From: [Scytonema hofmanni] UTEX 2349
Lineage (GTDB): Bacteria > Cyanobacteriota > Cyanobacteriia > Cyanobacteriales > Nostocaceae
Assembly: GCF_000582685.1 (NCBI RefSeq)
Contig: NZ_KK073768.1
Coordinates: 4,216,190 to 4,280,189 of the forward strand
DNA length: 64,000 bases
Direction of reading: 5' to 3'
The notes beneath the pieces are model-generated. The model was not told the DNA's origin and did no database searches. It worked only from the letters and a program-made list of their open reading frames with translations. Both the position numbers and the translations under genes were made by a program. Positions 52,359 to 62,379 of the stretch are shown here, piece by piece (position 1 is the first letter of the stretch; every line of letters starts with the position of its first letter).

Positions 52359-53300
52359 CTATTGGGCACCGTCGTAATTTGGTTGTTGGATTAAAGCCTG
52401 AAAGCGTCCATCGTCACGGATTTTGTCAAAATCTGAGTGAGTTTGGATTGTGTGCAAATATTGTTCTGGACAGATAATAATTGCTTGTTGTAAGTTTTCA
52501 ATTGCGCTTTCGATATTATTTTGTAACGCATAACAGCGAGCTTTGTTGTACCAGACTATGTGATCGTTGGGTTGCAATTCAATGGCACGATTGTAACTAG
52601 CGATCGCTTCAGAGTAACGTTGTAATTTTTCCCAAGTTATGCCTCGGTTTAACCAAGCTTTATAATAATCTGGTTGAATTGCTAAAACGCGGTCAAAGCT
52701 GACAATTGCTTTTTCATAACGTCCCCAGTTACTCAAACTTGCACCTCGGTTATGCCAAGCCATGACGTTGTTGGGGTCGAATTCAATAGCGCGATCGTAG
52801 CTGTTAACAGCTTCTTCATAGCGTTCTAATTGTTTGAGGGCATTACCTTGATTGTTCCATGCCCAATAAGCATCTGGTTGCAAGTTTATAGTGCGCTCAA
52901 AGCTGATAATTGCCTTTTCATAATGTCCCAAGTCGCACAAGGTAATACCGCGATTGTGCCAAATAGTGGGGGAATTGAAGTTGAATTCAAGAGCGCGGTC
53001 AAAGCTGTTGAGAGCTTCATTGTGACGTTCTACTTTCCCCAGAGCAATAGCGCGGTTGTGCCAAACCCAGCAAGCATCTGGGCGTAATTCTAACGTTAAG
53101 TCAAAACAAGCGATCGCATCCATGTGGTGTCCCAAGCAACCTAAGGCAAAACCTTTTTGCGATAAGGCTTCCGGATAATCTGACTTACATCTAAGCGCTT
53201 TGTCGAAATTGGCGATCGCCTCTTCAAACTTTTCTGCTTTGTTTTGGCGCAATCCTTGCTGAAAATATAATTCCGCTTCTAGGTTGAGGATTATTTTCAT
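52359..53300 (-). CDS. TPR-repeat protein
   Basis: 313 residues, about eight tetratricopeptide repeats of the type AIASYNRAIELQPNDHIVWY. A soluble protein-interaction solenoid of unknown partner. The ATG at 53300 (MKIILNLEAELYFQQGL) with AGGGGAG ten or so bases before it is preferred over an upstream in-frame start. Convergent with the kinase, 50 bases apart. Confidence 0.85.
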   Translation of the reverse strand: MKIILNLEAELYFQQGLRQNKAEKFEEAIANFDKALRCKSDYPEALSQKGFALGCLGHHMDAIACFDLTLELRPDACWVWHNRAIALGKVERHNEALNSFDRALEFNFNSPTIWHNRGITLCDLGHYEKAIISFERTINLQPDAYWAWNNQGNALKQLERYEEAVNSYDRAIEFDPNNVMAWHNRGASLSNWGRYEKAIVSFDRVLAIQPDYYKAWLNRGITWEKLQRYSEAIASYNRAIELQPNDHIVWYNKARCYALQNNIESAIENLQQAIIICPEQYLHTIQTHSDFDKIRDDGRFQALIQQPNYDGAQ

Positions 53301-53518
53301 AGACCTGGCATCTCCCCTTGGTATGATATTTATTGTCCAGATTCCCAAAAGGATAGCATAAGTAGAAAAAAATGTTTGTAAAAGCACTTAGCAAATAGCC
53401 AAAAACGCATAGTTGCGGCATTTCCAGATGTAAAGACGTTCCGGTGGAACGTCTCTACTAGTGTTACAAATGTGAGATCCTGAAGATAGTTAAGGACGGT
53501 CAAGGGAGTCTAAAGAGA

Positions 53519-54490
53519 ATGCAACAATATGGGCAGTCAACGGTTGTAATTACCGGTGCATCCTCAGGAGTCGGTTTGCAAGCTGCAAGAGCGCTTGCCC
53601 AAACTGGAAAATGGCATGTGGTGATGGCATGTCGGGATATCCCGAAGACAGAAAAAGCTGCCAAAACTGTAGGAATGTCGCAAGACAGCTACACAATCAT
53701 GCATCTCGACTTAGCTAGCTTAGAAAGTGTGCGACAGTTTGTGAAAAACTTCCGAGAAAGCGGCAAATCTCTGGATGCTTTGGTATGCAATGCTGCTGTA
53801 TATATGCCTTTATTAAAAGAGCCATTGTACAGCGAAGACGGCTATGAGTTGAGCGTTGCGACAAATCATCTTGGACATTTTCTTTTATGTAATTTGATGC
53901 TTGAGGATTTGAAAAAATCTTCAGCTTCGCAACCAAGATTAATTATTTTGGGAACTGTGACAGCAAATCCGAAGGAATTGGGAGGCAAAATTCCGATTCC
54001 AGCACCTCCAGATTTAGGAGAACTCCAAGGCTTTGAAGCAGGTTTTAAAGCGCCGATTTCCATGATTAACGGCAAGAAGTTTAAATCAGGCAAAGCTTAC
54101 AAAGATAGCAAACTTTGCAATGTTTTGACTATGCGAGAGTTGCATCGGCGTTATCACGAGTCAACTAATATTGTTTTCAGTTCTCTGTATCCTGGATGTG
54201 TAGCAACTACGGCTTTATTTCGCAATCACTATCCGCTATTTCAGAAAATCTTTCCACTCTTCCAGAAGAATATTACTGGGGGATTTGTCTCTGAAGAGTT
54301 GGCAGGCGATCGCGTTGCCGAAGTTGTCGCCAATCCCGAATATAATAAATCCGGGATGTATTGGAGTTGGGGAAATCGACAGAAAGAAGGGCGTAAATCT
54401 TTTGTGCAAGAGGTTTCTAACGAAGCTAGTGATGATAACAAAGCTAAAAAGCTGTGGGATTTGAGCGCCAAGTTAGTTGGAATTGCATAA
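53519..54490 (+). CDS. por: Light-dependent protochlorophyllide oxidoreductase
   Basis: 323 residues, short-chain dehydrogenase fold. Reduces protochlorophyllide to chlorophyllide with NADPH and light. VVITGASSGVGLQAARAL is the nucleotide motif; VCNAAVY, NHLGHFLL and the catalytic YKDSK (Tyr194, Lys198) are intact, and the LPOR-specific loop around SMINGKKFKSG is present. A CFVW-type four-cysteine set is partly seen (Cys90, Cys200). ATG start. Monocistronic. Confidence 0.96.
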   Translation: MQQYGQSTVVITGASSGVGLQAARALAQTGKWHVVMACRDIPKTEKAAKTVGMSQDSYTIMHLDLASLESVRQFVKNFRESGKSLDALVCNAAVYMPLLKEPLYSEDGYELSVATNHLGHFLLCNLMLEDLKKSSASQPRLIILGTVTANPKELGGKIPIPAPPDLGELQGFEAGFKAPISMINGKKFKSGKAYKDSKLCNVLTMRELHRRYHESTNIVFSSLYPGCVATTALFRNHYPLFQKIFPLFQKNITGGFVSEELAGDRVAEVVANPEYNKSGMYWSWGNRQKEGRKSFVQEVSNEASDDNKAKKLWDLSAKLVGIA

Positions 54491-54570
54491 TATACAGTTG
54501 GCAATGGGTAATGCAGAAAATTATTACCTGTTAACAACCTTTTCCACCCCATTTTTACATCAGAAAGTTA

Positions 54571-54671
54571 CAGCAGATTGTGCTTTAATCGAATGTACGT
54601 AGAGACGTAGCAGTGCTACGTCTCTACAAGGAGAGGGGTTTTATATATTTTGATTTACCTGAAATCTGCTG
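54571..54671. repeat. MITE with CAGCAGATT termini and TA duplication
   Basis: 101 bases with ends CAGCAGATT and AATCTGCTG, flanked by TA on both sides, as in IS630/Tc1-type elements. Contains an ACGTAGCAGTGCTACGT palindrome. Its internal sequences recur at 7108 and 50264. Confidence 0.7.
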
Positions 54672-54721
54672 TATTACAAGTATGTGATAGAATTGGTATA
54701 ACAAGCATACAGGCAATTAAA

Positions 54722-55180
54722 ATGCCTAATCTCTACGAAACAGACTTCTACGCCTGGACGCTAGAACAAGCTGAGTTATTACGCCACAAAAACTGGAGCA
54801 AAATTGACTTGCCAAATTTGCTTGAGGAAATAGAATCATTGGGGAAACAACAACGCCAGGAATTGAGAAATCGTCTGAGCGTGTTATTAGGGCATTTACT
54901 AAAATGGGAGTATCAACCAGAACGGCGTAGTCGTAGCTGGTTAGCAACTATTCGCTTACAGCGACGTGAAACTATGAAATTATTAGTAGATAATCCTAGT
55001 CTAAAATCTTACCTGCCAGATGCTTTACAGTCAGCTTATGAAAACGGTAGGGATTTAGCAATGGGAGAAACTAATTTATCCTTGAAAACCTTTCCCTCAG
55101 AATGTAATTATAGCTTTGAGCAAATCATCGATAATGAGTTTTATCCAGGTGAACCAAGTTTGAATGTTGAGGAATTCTAA
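54722..55180 (+). CDS. DUF29 family protein
   Basis: 152 residues. MPNLYETDFYAWTLEQAELL, then LLEEIESLGKQQRQELRNRL and WLATIRLQRRE are the DUF29 hallmark. Function unknown; the family is very abundant in cyanobacteria. The ATG at 54722 is chosen: upstream in-frame codons lie inside the MITE that ends at 54671. Confidence 0.88.
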   Translation: MPNLYETDFYAWTLEQAELLRHKNWSKIDLPNLLEEIESLGKQQRQELRNRLSVLLGHLLKWEYQPERRSRSWLATIRLQRRETMKLLVDNPSLKSYLPDALQSAYENGRDLAMGETNLSLKTFPSECNYSFEQIIDNEFYPGEPSLNVEEF

Positions 55181-55200
55181 CTCGATTTTGACTTGACAGA

Positions 55201-55299
55201 TAAGACACTCTTTAGTGGAAATTAATATGTGCTACCCAGATGCTCAACAGACGTAGCAATGCTAAGTCTCTACATCTTTTCCAGTAAAGAGTGTCTATA
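55201..55299. repeat. MITE-like element, ATTAGACAT family, variant
   Basis: Ends TAAGACACTCTTTA and TAAAGAGTGTCTATA with interior GTGGAAATTAATATG and an ACGTAGCAATGCTAAGT palindrome. Lies between the DUF29 and Uma2 genes. Confidence 0.5.
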
Positions 55300-55373
55300 G
55301 AAGCGCGATCGCACTCCTTTGCCTTTTCATTGCTAAACTAAAAAACAACCCTTACTCCTGCAAAGGTAGTCTT

Positions 55374-56117
55374 ATGACCTCTGCAACCGATCCATCCACT
55401 GCCCTTACTCCTTTCCCCGACCATACGCAGCTACCAGAGTCTAATGGTACTTTCGTGAAAAATTGGCAAGAGCATCCCCAAAGCATCTTACTGACTGACT
55501 CGATTACACCCGTCCTCAAACAATTACATCCTGATGCTCAATATTGTATTGGTCAGGACTTAGGTATTTACTGGCGCTTGACAGACCCCCCAGAGAAAGG
55601 CGCAGAAGCACCAGATTGGTTCTATGTCCCGAATGTACCCCCCTTGCTGGATGGGATAACGCGCCGCTCTTATGTGTTATGGCGAGAATTTATCGCCCCA
55701 TTGATTGTCTTAGAATTTGTCTCTGGTAATGGAAATGAAGAAAGAGACAAAACCCCTTGGACGGGTAAATTTTGGATTTATGAGCAGGTCATTCGTCCTC
55801 CTTTCTATGTTATTTACGAAGTCAAGAAAGCTAGTGTAGAAGTATATGAATTCATTGGCGGACAGTATCAGTTATTAGCAGCAAATGAACGAGGACATTA
55901 TCTTATCGCACCTTTAGGAGTTGAGCTAGGCATATGGATGGGAGAATATCAGAATGCAGAATTACCCTGGTTACGCTGGTGGGATTTGCAAGGTAATTTG
56001 TTGTTAAGTGGTGAGGAAAGAGCTGAACAGGAATCCCAACGGGCTGAACAGGAAAGACAAAGAGCCGATCGCCTAACTGCTCAATTGCGATCGCTTGGCA
56101 TTGAACCGGAAGCCTAA
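55374..56117 (+). CDS. Uma2 family (DUF820) putative nuclease
   Basis: 247 residues of the PD-(D/E)XK-related Uma2 family: the Asp in GAEAPDWFYVPNV, LIVLEFVSGNG with the Glu, and the Lys in IYEVKK correspond to the nuclease-fold core. Role unknown; the family is expanded in cyanobacteria. The C-terminal ~45 residues are a short coiled coil (EERAEQESQRAEQERQRADR), common in this family. ATG start. Confidence 0.85.
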   Translation: MTSATDPSTALTPFPDHTQLPESNGTFVKNWQEHPQSILLTDSITPVLKQLHPDAQYCIGQDLGIYWRLTDPPEKGAEAPDWFYVPNVPPLLDGITRRSYVLWREFIAPLIVLEFVSGNGNEERDKTPWTGKFWIYEQVIRPPFYVIYEVKKASVEVYEFIGGQYQLLAANERGHYLIAPLGVELGIWMGEYQNAELPWLRWWDLQGNLLLSGEERAEQESQRAEQERQRADRLTAQLRSLGIEPEA

Positions 56118-56120
56118 CAA

Positions 56121-57251
56121 CTACTGATTAACATTCAACAAGCGCGAATTTTGTAGCCGATCCATCCACTTTCCTAAATACACTTGATTAGCATTTTGCT
56201 CATCTGGATTTTGGCTATCCAAAGGATGAGGCATTAATCCTAAAATCGTTGCTGTAGTCACACAAAACATCGATTTTTGGAAACTTATGCAAATTTGTAC
56301 CCGCAAATCATCTTCACCTCTGCGACTGCGACGATAAATTTCGTGCAAATACTCTGGCAGATAGTGCCGCATATCCTGCATTAACAAGGTGGGAGGTATA
56401 CCCGCACCACCAATGGGTAAAGGATCGGCATACAAAGCACCATATTGAAATCGTGCTTGATCTGCCGGAATTTGATAAGCTTGAGCATTATATGAAACTG
56501 TCCCCTGAAAAGGTGTTCCTCGAAAGAATACAGCTTCAACATAAGGAATTGCCGTATCTGCAAGAAAGGTTAAACCAACGCTTTGGGGTATAATTTCATA
56601 AACTTTATCCCGCACTTTCACAGAGTAGGTAATTGGCTTATTTGCATTTGCGACCAACTCCCCTTTAATATGATCGACAACTTGGGGAATCGATTTGATT
56701 TTGCCTTGGTCATAAAGGTCTGATAAATTGAGAAACATATCAGCCATGACTCGCCAAAATTGACCCAAACCAGTATAATAACAACTTACGCGCAACTGTT
56801 CTGTTAAGAAGTCAGGAAATAGTTGGTTAACTCCCATCATCAAGGGATTATTTTGAAATTTGGCATTAATAACAACTTTGGCTCGTTCTTCAAATTCTGC
56901 TGAATTTAAATATTCATCTAACCCTCCCCCACCATGCCAAAGCATAGCTCTCATACAATATTCAGCATATTCAAAGTTGATTCTGTCATGCCACCAATGA
57001 CGTAATAATTTATTTAAAGTAACTTCCCCATTCATGTATTTAAAAAAGGGAAAAAATATTAAAAATTGATTTTCGGCAATGTAGATGAGATTTTTGGAGT
57101 AAGCATCTAAAACTACGCCATAACTTTTGAGAATGCCAACTACTTCTAATACGTTTTCGGGATTGTCTGGAAGTAATGCTTCTCCAAAAAGGAGAAGTTC
57201 AATATATTTAGAAAGTGGGTGGTTGGCAAGCTTGTTTGTAAGAGTTACCAT
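56121..57251 (-). CDS. CO2 hydration protein (ChpX/CupB-type)
   Basis: 376 residues. The carbonic-anhydrase-like subunit of a specialised NDH-1 complex that converts CO2 to bicarbonate. FEYAEYCMRAMLWHGGGGLD and LPIGGAGIPPTLLMQDMRHY are diagnostic, with several conserved His and Cys residues. It is the last gene of an ndhF-ndhD-chp operon on this strand. No CupS gene follows and ccm genes adjoin, which favours the constitutive D4/F4/CupB type over the inducible D3/F3/CupA type; that choice is inferred. A GGTTGATGGTTGT minisatellite precedes it. Confidence 0.88.
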   Translation of the reverse strand: MVTLTNKLANHPLSKYIELLLFGEALLPDNPENVLEVVGILKSYGVVLDAYSKNLIYIAENQFLIFFPFFKYMNGEVTLNKLLRHWWHDRINFEYAEYCMRAMLWHGGGGLDEYLNSAEFEERAKVVINAKFQNNPLMMGVNQLFPDFLTEQLRVSCYYTGLGQFWRVMADMFLNLSDLYDQGKIKSIPQVVDHIKGELVANANKPITYSVKVRDKVYEIIPQSVGLTFLADTAIPYVEAVFFRGTPFQGTVSYNAQAYQIPADQARFQYGALYADPLPIGGAGIPPTLLMQDMRHYLPEYLHEIYRRSRRGEDDLRVQICISFQKSMFCVTTATILGLMPHPLDSQNPDEQNANQVYLGKWMDRLQNSRLLNVNQ

Positions 57252-57254
57252 TGC

Positions 57255-57355
57255 TGTTAGTTGTTGGTTGTTGGTTGATGGTTGATGGTTGATGGTTGAT
57301 GGTTGATGGTTGTTGGTTTTTGGTTGATGGTTGTTGGGTGATAGTTGTTAATTAA
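57255..57355. repeat. TTGATGG minisatellite
   Basis: About ten units of GGTTGATGGTTGT between the CO2 hydration gene and ndhD, within the operon spacer, followed by a partly complementary CCACTAACCACC tract. Confidence 0.75.
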
Positions 57356-57437
57356 ATTTCCGACTAGCCACTAACTACTAGCGACTAATCACCATCCATT
57401 AACCACTAACCACCATCCACTAACAATTATCCATTTC

Positions 57438-58940
57438 TCAATTACCTTTGATTTTGTCTGGAGATATTGCAACTACGTTTTGAGCATTAACCATTGCGGT
57501 GATGGTTGGTTCAGTCCAGCGGACTAACCAAGCAGGTTGAATACCCAAAATCACAATTAAGATTGCTAATATTACAGATGGAAGGCGATCGCTCCAATAT
57601 ACACGAGGCAAATTCATCACTTGCACAGATAAGCGTCCAAAAAAGGCGCGGTCTAGCAAAAGTAAGAAGTATACTGCGGTTAAGCCTGTACCAATCATTG
57701 ATAGCAAGGTTTGCACCGGAAAAACGGGGAAACTGCCACGAAAGATGATAAACTCAGAAATAAATCCGACCATTCCCGGTATACCTGCGCTAGCCATTAC
57801 CCCTAGAAGCATCAAGCTACCAATTACAGGCATTCCTCGTTCTGGGTTGAAGAGTCCAGAGAGTACGTCTAAATCCCGACTTCCGGCTTTTTTATACACA
57901 ACTCCCACCAGCAAAAACAGCAGTGCAGAAATTAAGCCGTGGCTGACCATTTGCATGACTGTTCCCAATACGCTTAAAGGTGTAGCGGCAGCAGCAGCTA
58001 GCAGTACGTAGCCCATGTGACCAATGGAACTGTATGCTACCATTTTTTTCATGTCTTTTTGGGCGATCGCACAGGATGCACCATACAGCACACTCACTAC
58101 TGCCCAAGTTGCCAACCAAGGAGCCAAATAACTCCAAGCTTCTGGTAACAAGTTCATCCCAAACCGTAGTAAACCGTAAGTTCCCAACTTCAATAATACA
58201 CCAGCTAACAATACAGATATCGGTGTAGAAGCTTCGACGTGAGCATCTGGCAACCAAGTATGGAAAGGAACTAAAGGAATTTTAATCCCAAAACCTACCA
58301 AAATCCCCGCTAGCAATAAAATTTGTATTCCCAACGGTAGCGCTTTCGCATTCAAGGTTGCCAAAGCAAAACTAGGTGCATGACTCAACCAAACCAAACC
58401 CAGGAAACTTGCTAAAATCAAAATTCCCGATAAAGCAGTATAAATTAAGAATTTTGTCGCTGCATAACCGCGTCGTTGTCCACCCCAAATTGCTATTAGC
58501 AAATATAGGGGAATCAATTCTAATTCGTAAAACAGGAAAAATAGCAGTAAATCCTGTGCTAAAAAGGCTCCAGTTACCCCAGCATTTAACAGTAGTAGCA
58601 AAGAGTAATAAAACCGAGGACGCTGCAAAGATTCATCGCTGCTGTAAATGGCAATACAAGTCAAAAGTCCATTCAACAGCAATAAGGGCATAGACAAACC
58701 GTCTATTCCGAGGTTATAATTCAAGCCTAAAACATCTACCCAAGGGATGATCTCTGCAAACTGTTGCGTCACTTGTGCGGGATTAAACTGAATAGCTAGT
58801 ACAATTGTCCACAAGAAAGCGATCGCACTAAAAACTAAAGCCATCCCACGGGAAATTTTCCCATTCATGGCTATGGGCAAAAACCCAATTAAAGCCGCAC
58901 CTAACAACGGCAGCAAAATTAAAGCACTGAGCATAGACAC
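57438..58940 (-). CDS. ndhD: NDH-1 subunit D, CO2-uptake type
   Basis: 500 residues, about 14 membrane helices. A proton-translocating antiporter-like subunit of the NADPH dehydrogenase-like complex. LNYNLGIDGLSMPLLLLNGL, YELELIPLYLLIAIWGG, PLVPFHTWLPDAHVEASTPI and YSSIGHMGYV hold the conserved Glu, Lys and His. Position between ndhF and the CO2 hydration protein assigns it to the CO2-uptake (D3 or D4) class; D4 is favoured by the neighbours. ATG start. Confidence 0.93.
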   Translation of the reverse strand: MSMLSALILLPLLGAALIGFLPIAMNGKISRGMALVFSAIAFLWTIVLAIQFNPAQVTQQFAEIIPWVDVLGLNYNLGIDGLSMPLLLLNGLLTCIAIYSSDESLQRPRFYYSLLLLLNAGVTGAFLAQDLLLFFLFYELELIPLYLLIAIWGGQRRGYAATKFLIYTALSGILILASFLGLVWLSHAPSFALATLNAKALPLGIQILLLAGILVGFGIKIPLVPFHTWLPDAHVEASTPISVLLAGVLLKLGTYGLLRFGMNLLPEAWSYLAPWLATWAVVSVLYGASCAIAQKDMKKMVAYSSIGHMGYVLLAAAAATPLSVLGTVMQMVSHGLISALLFLLVGVVYKKAGSRDLDVLSGLFNPERGMPVIGSLMLLGVMASAGIPGMVGFISEFIIFRGSFPVFPVQTLLSMIGTGLTAVYFLLLLDRAFFGRLSVQVMNLPRVYWSDRLPSVILAILIVILGIQPAWLVRWTEPTITAMVNAQNVVAISPDKIKGN

Positions 58941-59078
58941 AAATTAGTTAAGGGGAAAGGGGGAAAGGGCATTGGGCATCGGGCATTGGGAAAGGGGAAA
59001 GGGGAATAAAAAGAAGTTTCAGAATTTCCATGCCCCATGCCCATTGCCCCATGCCCCATAAATTTTGACTATTGACTC

Positions 59079-60935
59079 TTAAAACGGCAATTTGTCTAAT
59101 AGACCTAATGACCAGCTAATAAAAAACCCTAGCACGCTGACGACTGCAAGGATAGTTAACATATATCCTTGCGATTGACCGGAAATGCTGTATTTTAAAG
59201 TTTGTCCGCTAAAAATTGTGGCGATGCCGACTAGGTTAACTAAACCATCAACTATGTAGCGATCGCTCCAAGAGGAAATCCTCGAAAGTAGCGCTACTGC
59301 ACCTACTACCGTCAATCGGTAAACTCGGTCAATATAAAAGTCATAACCCAATAAATCTTGTACAAATCTCCAAGCGAGTACTGTTGATCTTGACCAACCT
59401 TTGTGGAGATAAATTGTACATCCTGTACCGACCCCAGCTAAGGTGGATGAAAATAATAGCAATACTACATACCAGTTGACACTTTCCCAAGTTGGTAGGA
59501 GATACCATTGCTGTAGCATGACAGGCACTAACAGCGTGAGTATTATTAAGGATACCATTGGAAATGCCATTGTCCAACCGACTTCTGGGGTGCGACGGGT
59601 CTTTTGTTGCGCCTCACCCCAAAACACCAATCGAAAGACTCGTGTCAAATTTAATGCCGTTAAGCCGTTAACTAATAACAATACACCAATCACCCAAGGG
59701 CTAATCGCCACAAAGCCATCAGCCCATGACAGCATTGCCCAAAAACTACCTAATGGCAATAGCGATACCAATCCTGCGGAACCGACGATGTAAGCTGTAG
59801 TGGTTGCCGGCATCCGCGACCACAAACCACCCATTTCTGTCAAGTCTTGGGTTTGGGTGGTGAATATGACTGAACCCGAACTCATGAATAATAGTGCTTT
59901 AGCGATCGCATGAGTCAACAGCAACATTAAGCCTACACCTCCTTGCTGCAAACCTACCGCCAAAAATACTAATCCCATGTAGGCACTGGTCGAATGGGAT
60001 AATGCTCGTTTAATATCTGTTTGGGCAAGGGACACTAAGCTTGCACCTATTGCTGTAACTGTACCCATAATTATCAAAGCATTTAAAGCAACTGGCGAGA
60101 GCGCTAAAATTGGCTGAAATTTAAATAGTAAATACGCACCACCAGCTACTACCAATGAGTTCCGCATTACTGAAGCTGGGTTGGGACCTTCCATCGCTTC
60201 GTCTAACCACAAATGCAAGGGAAATTGAGCGCATTTACCAGCCGGTCCTGCTATCAATGCTAAACCCAGTAAAGTTGATGTTAACGGATTTAAGTTTGCT
60301 GTTTGCGCCCATTCATATAAATTGGAAAAGTTCAAACTACCTGCCATTGTGGAAAGCGTCACTACTGCCATCAACAGCAATAAATCTCCTACCCGTTTGG
60401 TGAGAAAGGCATCTCGCGCTGCTGTCACTACCAAAGGTTGAGCATACCAAAACCCTACCAACAAGTAAGTGGAAAGGGTTAAGACTTCTAACAAAGTATA
60501 GCTGACAAACAACGAGTCACTGATGGCTAAACCACTCAACGCTGCTTCAAAAAATCCCATCATGGCAAAGAAACGAGCTAGAGCCCAGTCTTTTTCCATG
60601 TAACCTAAGGCATAAATCTGTGCTAACAGACTTAATCCCGTGATTAAAAATGATGTCCCAATACTTATTGGTGAAATGTCTAAGGCAAAGGATAAGTCCA
60701 AATCTGCTACTTTTAACCAGGCGATGGTAAAAGTTTCTGGTTCTCTATTCCAGATATCTATAAATACAAATAGAGTGTGGACAAAAGCGAATACAGTCGT
60801 CAATATGTTTAAATATGCTGCTGGTCTTGGTCCTGTACGCTTAATTATTCCCATTGCCCACGGCAAAGTTAAAATTGCGCCTATTAAGCCATAAAGAGGC
60901 ACACACCAACTTGTTGAGAAGAGAAACTGATTCAT
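59079..60935 (-). CDS. ndhF: NDH-1 subunit F, CO2-uptake type
   Basis: 618 residues, about 15 membrane segments and an antiporter core (FLVGFWYAQPLVVTAARDAF, FPLHLWLDEAMEGPNPASVM, DIKRALSHSTSAYMGLVFLA). It is the first gene of the operon that continues into ndhD (138 bases on) and the CO2 hydration protein. The LWLDEAMEGPNPASV wording (rather than PLHVWLPDAMEGPTPVSA) marks the specialised CO2-uptake NdhF group. ATG start; divergent from ccmK. Confidence 0.92.
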   Translation of the reverse strand: MNQFLFSTSWCVPLYGLIGAILTLPWAMGIIKRTGPRPAAYLNILTTVFAFVHTLFVFIDIWNREPETFTIAWLKVADLDLSFALDISPISIGTSFLITGLSLLAQIYALGYMEKDWALARFFAMMGFFEAALSGLAISDSLFVSYTLLEVLTLSTYLLVGFWYAQPLVVTAARDAFLTKRVGDLLLLMAVVTLSTMAGSLNFSNLYEWAQTANLNPLTSTLLGLALIAGPAGKCAQFPLHLWLDEAMEGPNPASVMRNSLVVAGGAYLLFKFQPILALSPVALNALIIMGTVTAIGASLVSLAQTDIKRALSHSTSAYMGLVFLAVGLQQGGVGLMLLLTHAIAKALLFMSSGSVIFTTQTQDLTEMGGLWSRMPATTTAYIVGSAGLVSLLPLGSFWAMLSWADGFVAISPWVIGVLLLVNGLTALNLTRVFRLVFWGEAQQKTRRTPEVGWTMAFPMVSLIILTLLVPVMLQQWYLLPTWESVNWYVVLLLFSSTLAGVGTGCTIYLHKGWSRSTVLAWRFVQDLLGYDFYIDRVYRLTVVGAVALLSRISSWSDRYIVDGLVNLVGIATIFSGQTLKYSISGQSQGYMLTILAVVSVLGFFISWSLGLLDKLPF

Positions 60936-61509
60936 TTAAATTTCCTTTAACGAATTATTATTCCTGATTTTTTTCATTCAATGTTTTTATTTTCAATATA
61001 ATATCCTTTATTTATCTTCCTAAAATTATCTTATTTAATAATCAAATCTAATTATTTTCATTTATTTCTCTATCCTTTATTTTTTATTTCATATCGCCTA
61101 TTTATATAGTATATTAAATAATTTTATCTATTTTTCTTGTCGTACTTTTATATACAGCAAAATTGCACCAAAGACAGCCGTAGCAAAAGCTTTAGTCTGC
61201 TTGTCATTCTCATGGACTTGGAATAGCAGTCTTTATTAACTTAGATTGAACAAATGTAATTAAAAAATTATAAAACACAAGTGGTTGCTCTAGCAATCTG
61301 TGTAATTTGATTGCTGAGATCGCTACATAAATTTATATTAAGAATTTTAAAACTATCTTATCATAAACTATTATAGGAACTTATATTGCCAGAAAAGCAA
61401 AGCTTTTCTATGCTTAATAAGGGAAATGCTTTTACAGCTCAAACTGAGTATTCCCGTAAATATTTTCCGATTACAGTACTAATTGCATTAATTTTTGAGG
61501 AATTCTGGG
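60936..61509. promoter_or_regulatory. Divergent ndhF / ccmK promoter region
   Basis: 574 bases, very AT-rich near ndhF. It carries an inverted repeat GCAATC/GATTGC (about 61293-61314) and a hairpin AGAAAAGCAAAGCTTTTCT (61392-61410) about 100 bases before ccmK, probably in its 5' untranslated region. No protein gene. Both operons serve the CO2-concentrating mechanism, so joint control by CO2 supply is likely, though no specific binding site is claimed. Confidence 0.5.
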
Positions 61510-61818
61510 ATGCCAATAGCAGTTGGGATGATTGAAACAAAAGGCTTTCCGGCGCTAGTAGAAGCTGCCGACGCGATGGTAAAAGCCGCTCGTGTCACCT
61601 TGGTAGGCTATGAGAAAATCGGTAGCGCTCGCGTCACCGTAATTGTAAGAGGAGATGTGTCTGAAGTACAAGCTTCGGTTGCAGCTGGGGTTGAAGCAGC
61701 CAGAAGAGTAAATGGTGGTGAAGTGTTATCAACTCACATCATTGCTCGTCCCCACGAGAACCTAGAATATGTATTGCCGATTCGATACACCGAGGCTGTA
61801 GAACAGTTTCGCACTTAA
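61510..61818 (+). CDS. ccmK: Carboxysome shell hexamer protein CcmK (first copy)
   Basis: 102 residues. BMC-domain shell protein of the beta-carboxysome facet, CcmK2-like by length. PIAVGMIETKGFPALVEAAD, VGYEKIGSARVTVIVRGDVS (pore loop KIGS) and HIIARPHENLEYVLPIRYTE are canonical. The ATG at 61510 with GAGG nine bases upstream is chosen. First gene of the ccmKKLM run. Confidence 0.95.
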   Translation: MPIAVGMIETKGFPALVEAADAMVKAARVTLVGYEKIGSARVTVIVRGDVSEVQASVAAGVEAARRVNGGEVLSTHIIARPHENLEYVLPIRYTEAVEQFRT

Positions 61819-62027
61819 AAGCTAGAAGGCAGCTATGGTGAAGTCAGAGGGCAGAAGTCGCAAGGCAGAAATGCTTATAAAAACTACTTTTTTGTCTGTT
61901 TATGACTGTGTAATTATTTTTCTAGCGCTGCACTAGTTAAAGAGGCATCATGCATCTATTGACGAATTGTCAGCCTAGTACCTGTTTGTGTTCATTGAAG
62001 TGAAACTTAATTAAGGATTAAAAAAAG

Positions 62028-62372
62028 ATGTCAATTGCAGTAGGAATGGTAGAAACGCTAGGTTTTCCAGCAGTAGTGGAAGCTGCTGACGCAATGGTGA
62101 AAGCTGCCCGCGTCACCCTAGTAGGCTATGAGAAAATCGGTAGTGGTCGCGTTACCGTAATTGTTCGGGGAGATGTTTCAGAAGTGCAAGCTTCAGTAGG
62201 AGCGGGAGTTGAATCAGTCAAGCGAGTTAATGGGGGACAAGTTCTGTCTACTCACATCATTGCTCGTCCACACGAGAACTTAGAATATGTCCTACCAATT
62301 CGTTATACAGAAGATGTAGAGCAATTCCGGGAGGATGTTAACGCGATTCGTCCTTTCAACAGAAGACCGTAA
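62028..62372 (+). CDS. ccmK: Carboxysome shell hexamer protein CcmK (second copy)
   Basis: 114 residues, about 88 percent identical by eye to the first copy over the BMC domain. It differs by Gly for Ala after KIGS, and by a C-terminal extension (REDVNAIRPFNRRP) typical of CcmK1. Both pair as facet hexamers. ATG with TTAAGGATT upstream. 209 bases after the first ccmK; ccmL begins 7 bases after its stop. Confidence 0.95.
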   Translation: MSIAVGMVETLGFPAVVEAADAMVKAARVTLVGYEKIGSGRVTVIVRGDVSEVQASVGAGVESVKRVNGGQVLSTHIIARPHENLEYVLPIRYTEDVEQFREDVNAIRPFNRRP

Positions 62373-62379
62373 GAGCGTA

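Noticed and set aside
54650..54721. Longer N-terminus for the DUF29 protein
   Set aside because: The upstream codons lie within or directly next to a MITE and do not match the family start.
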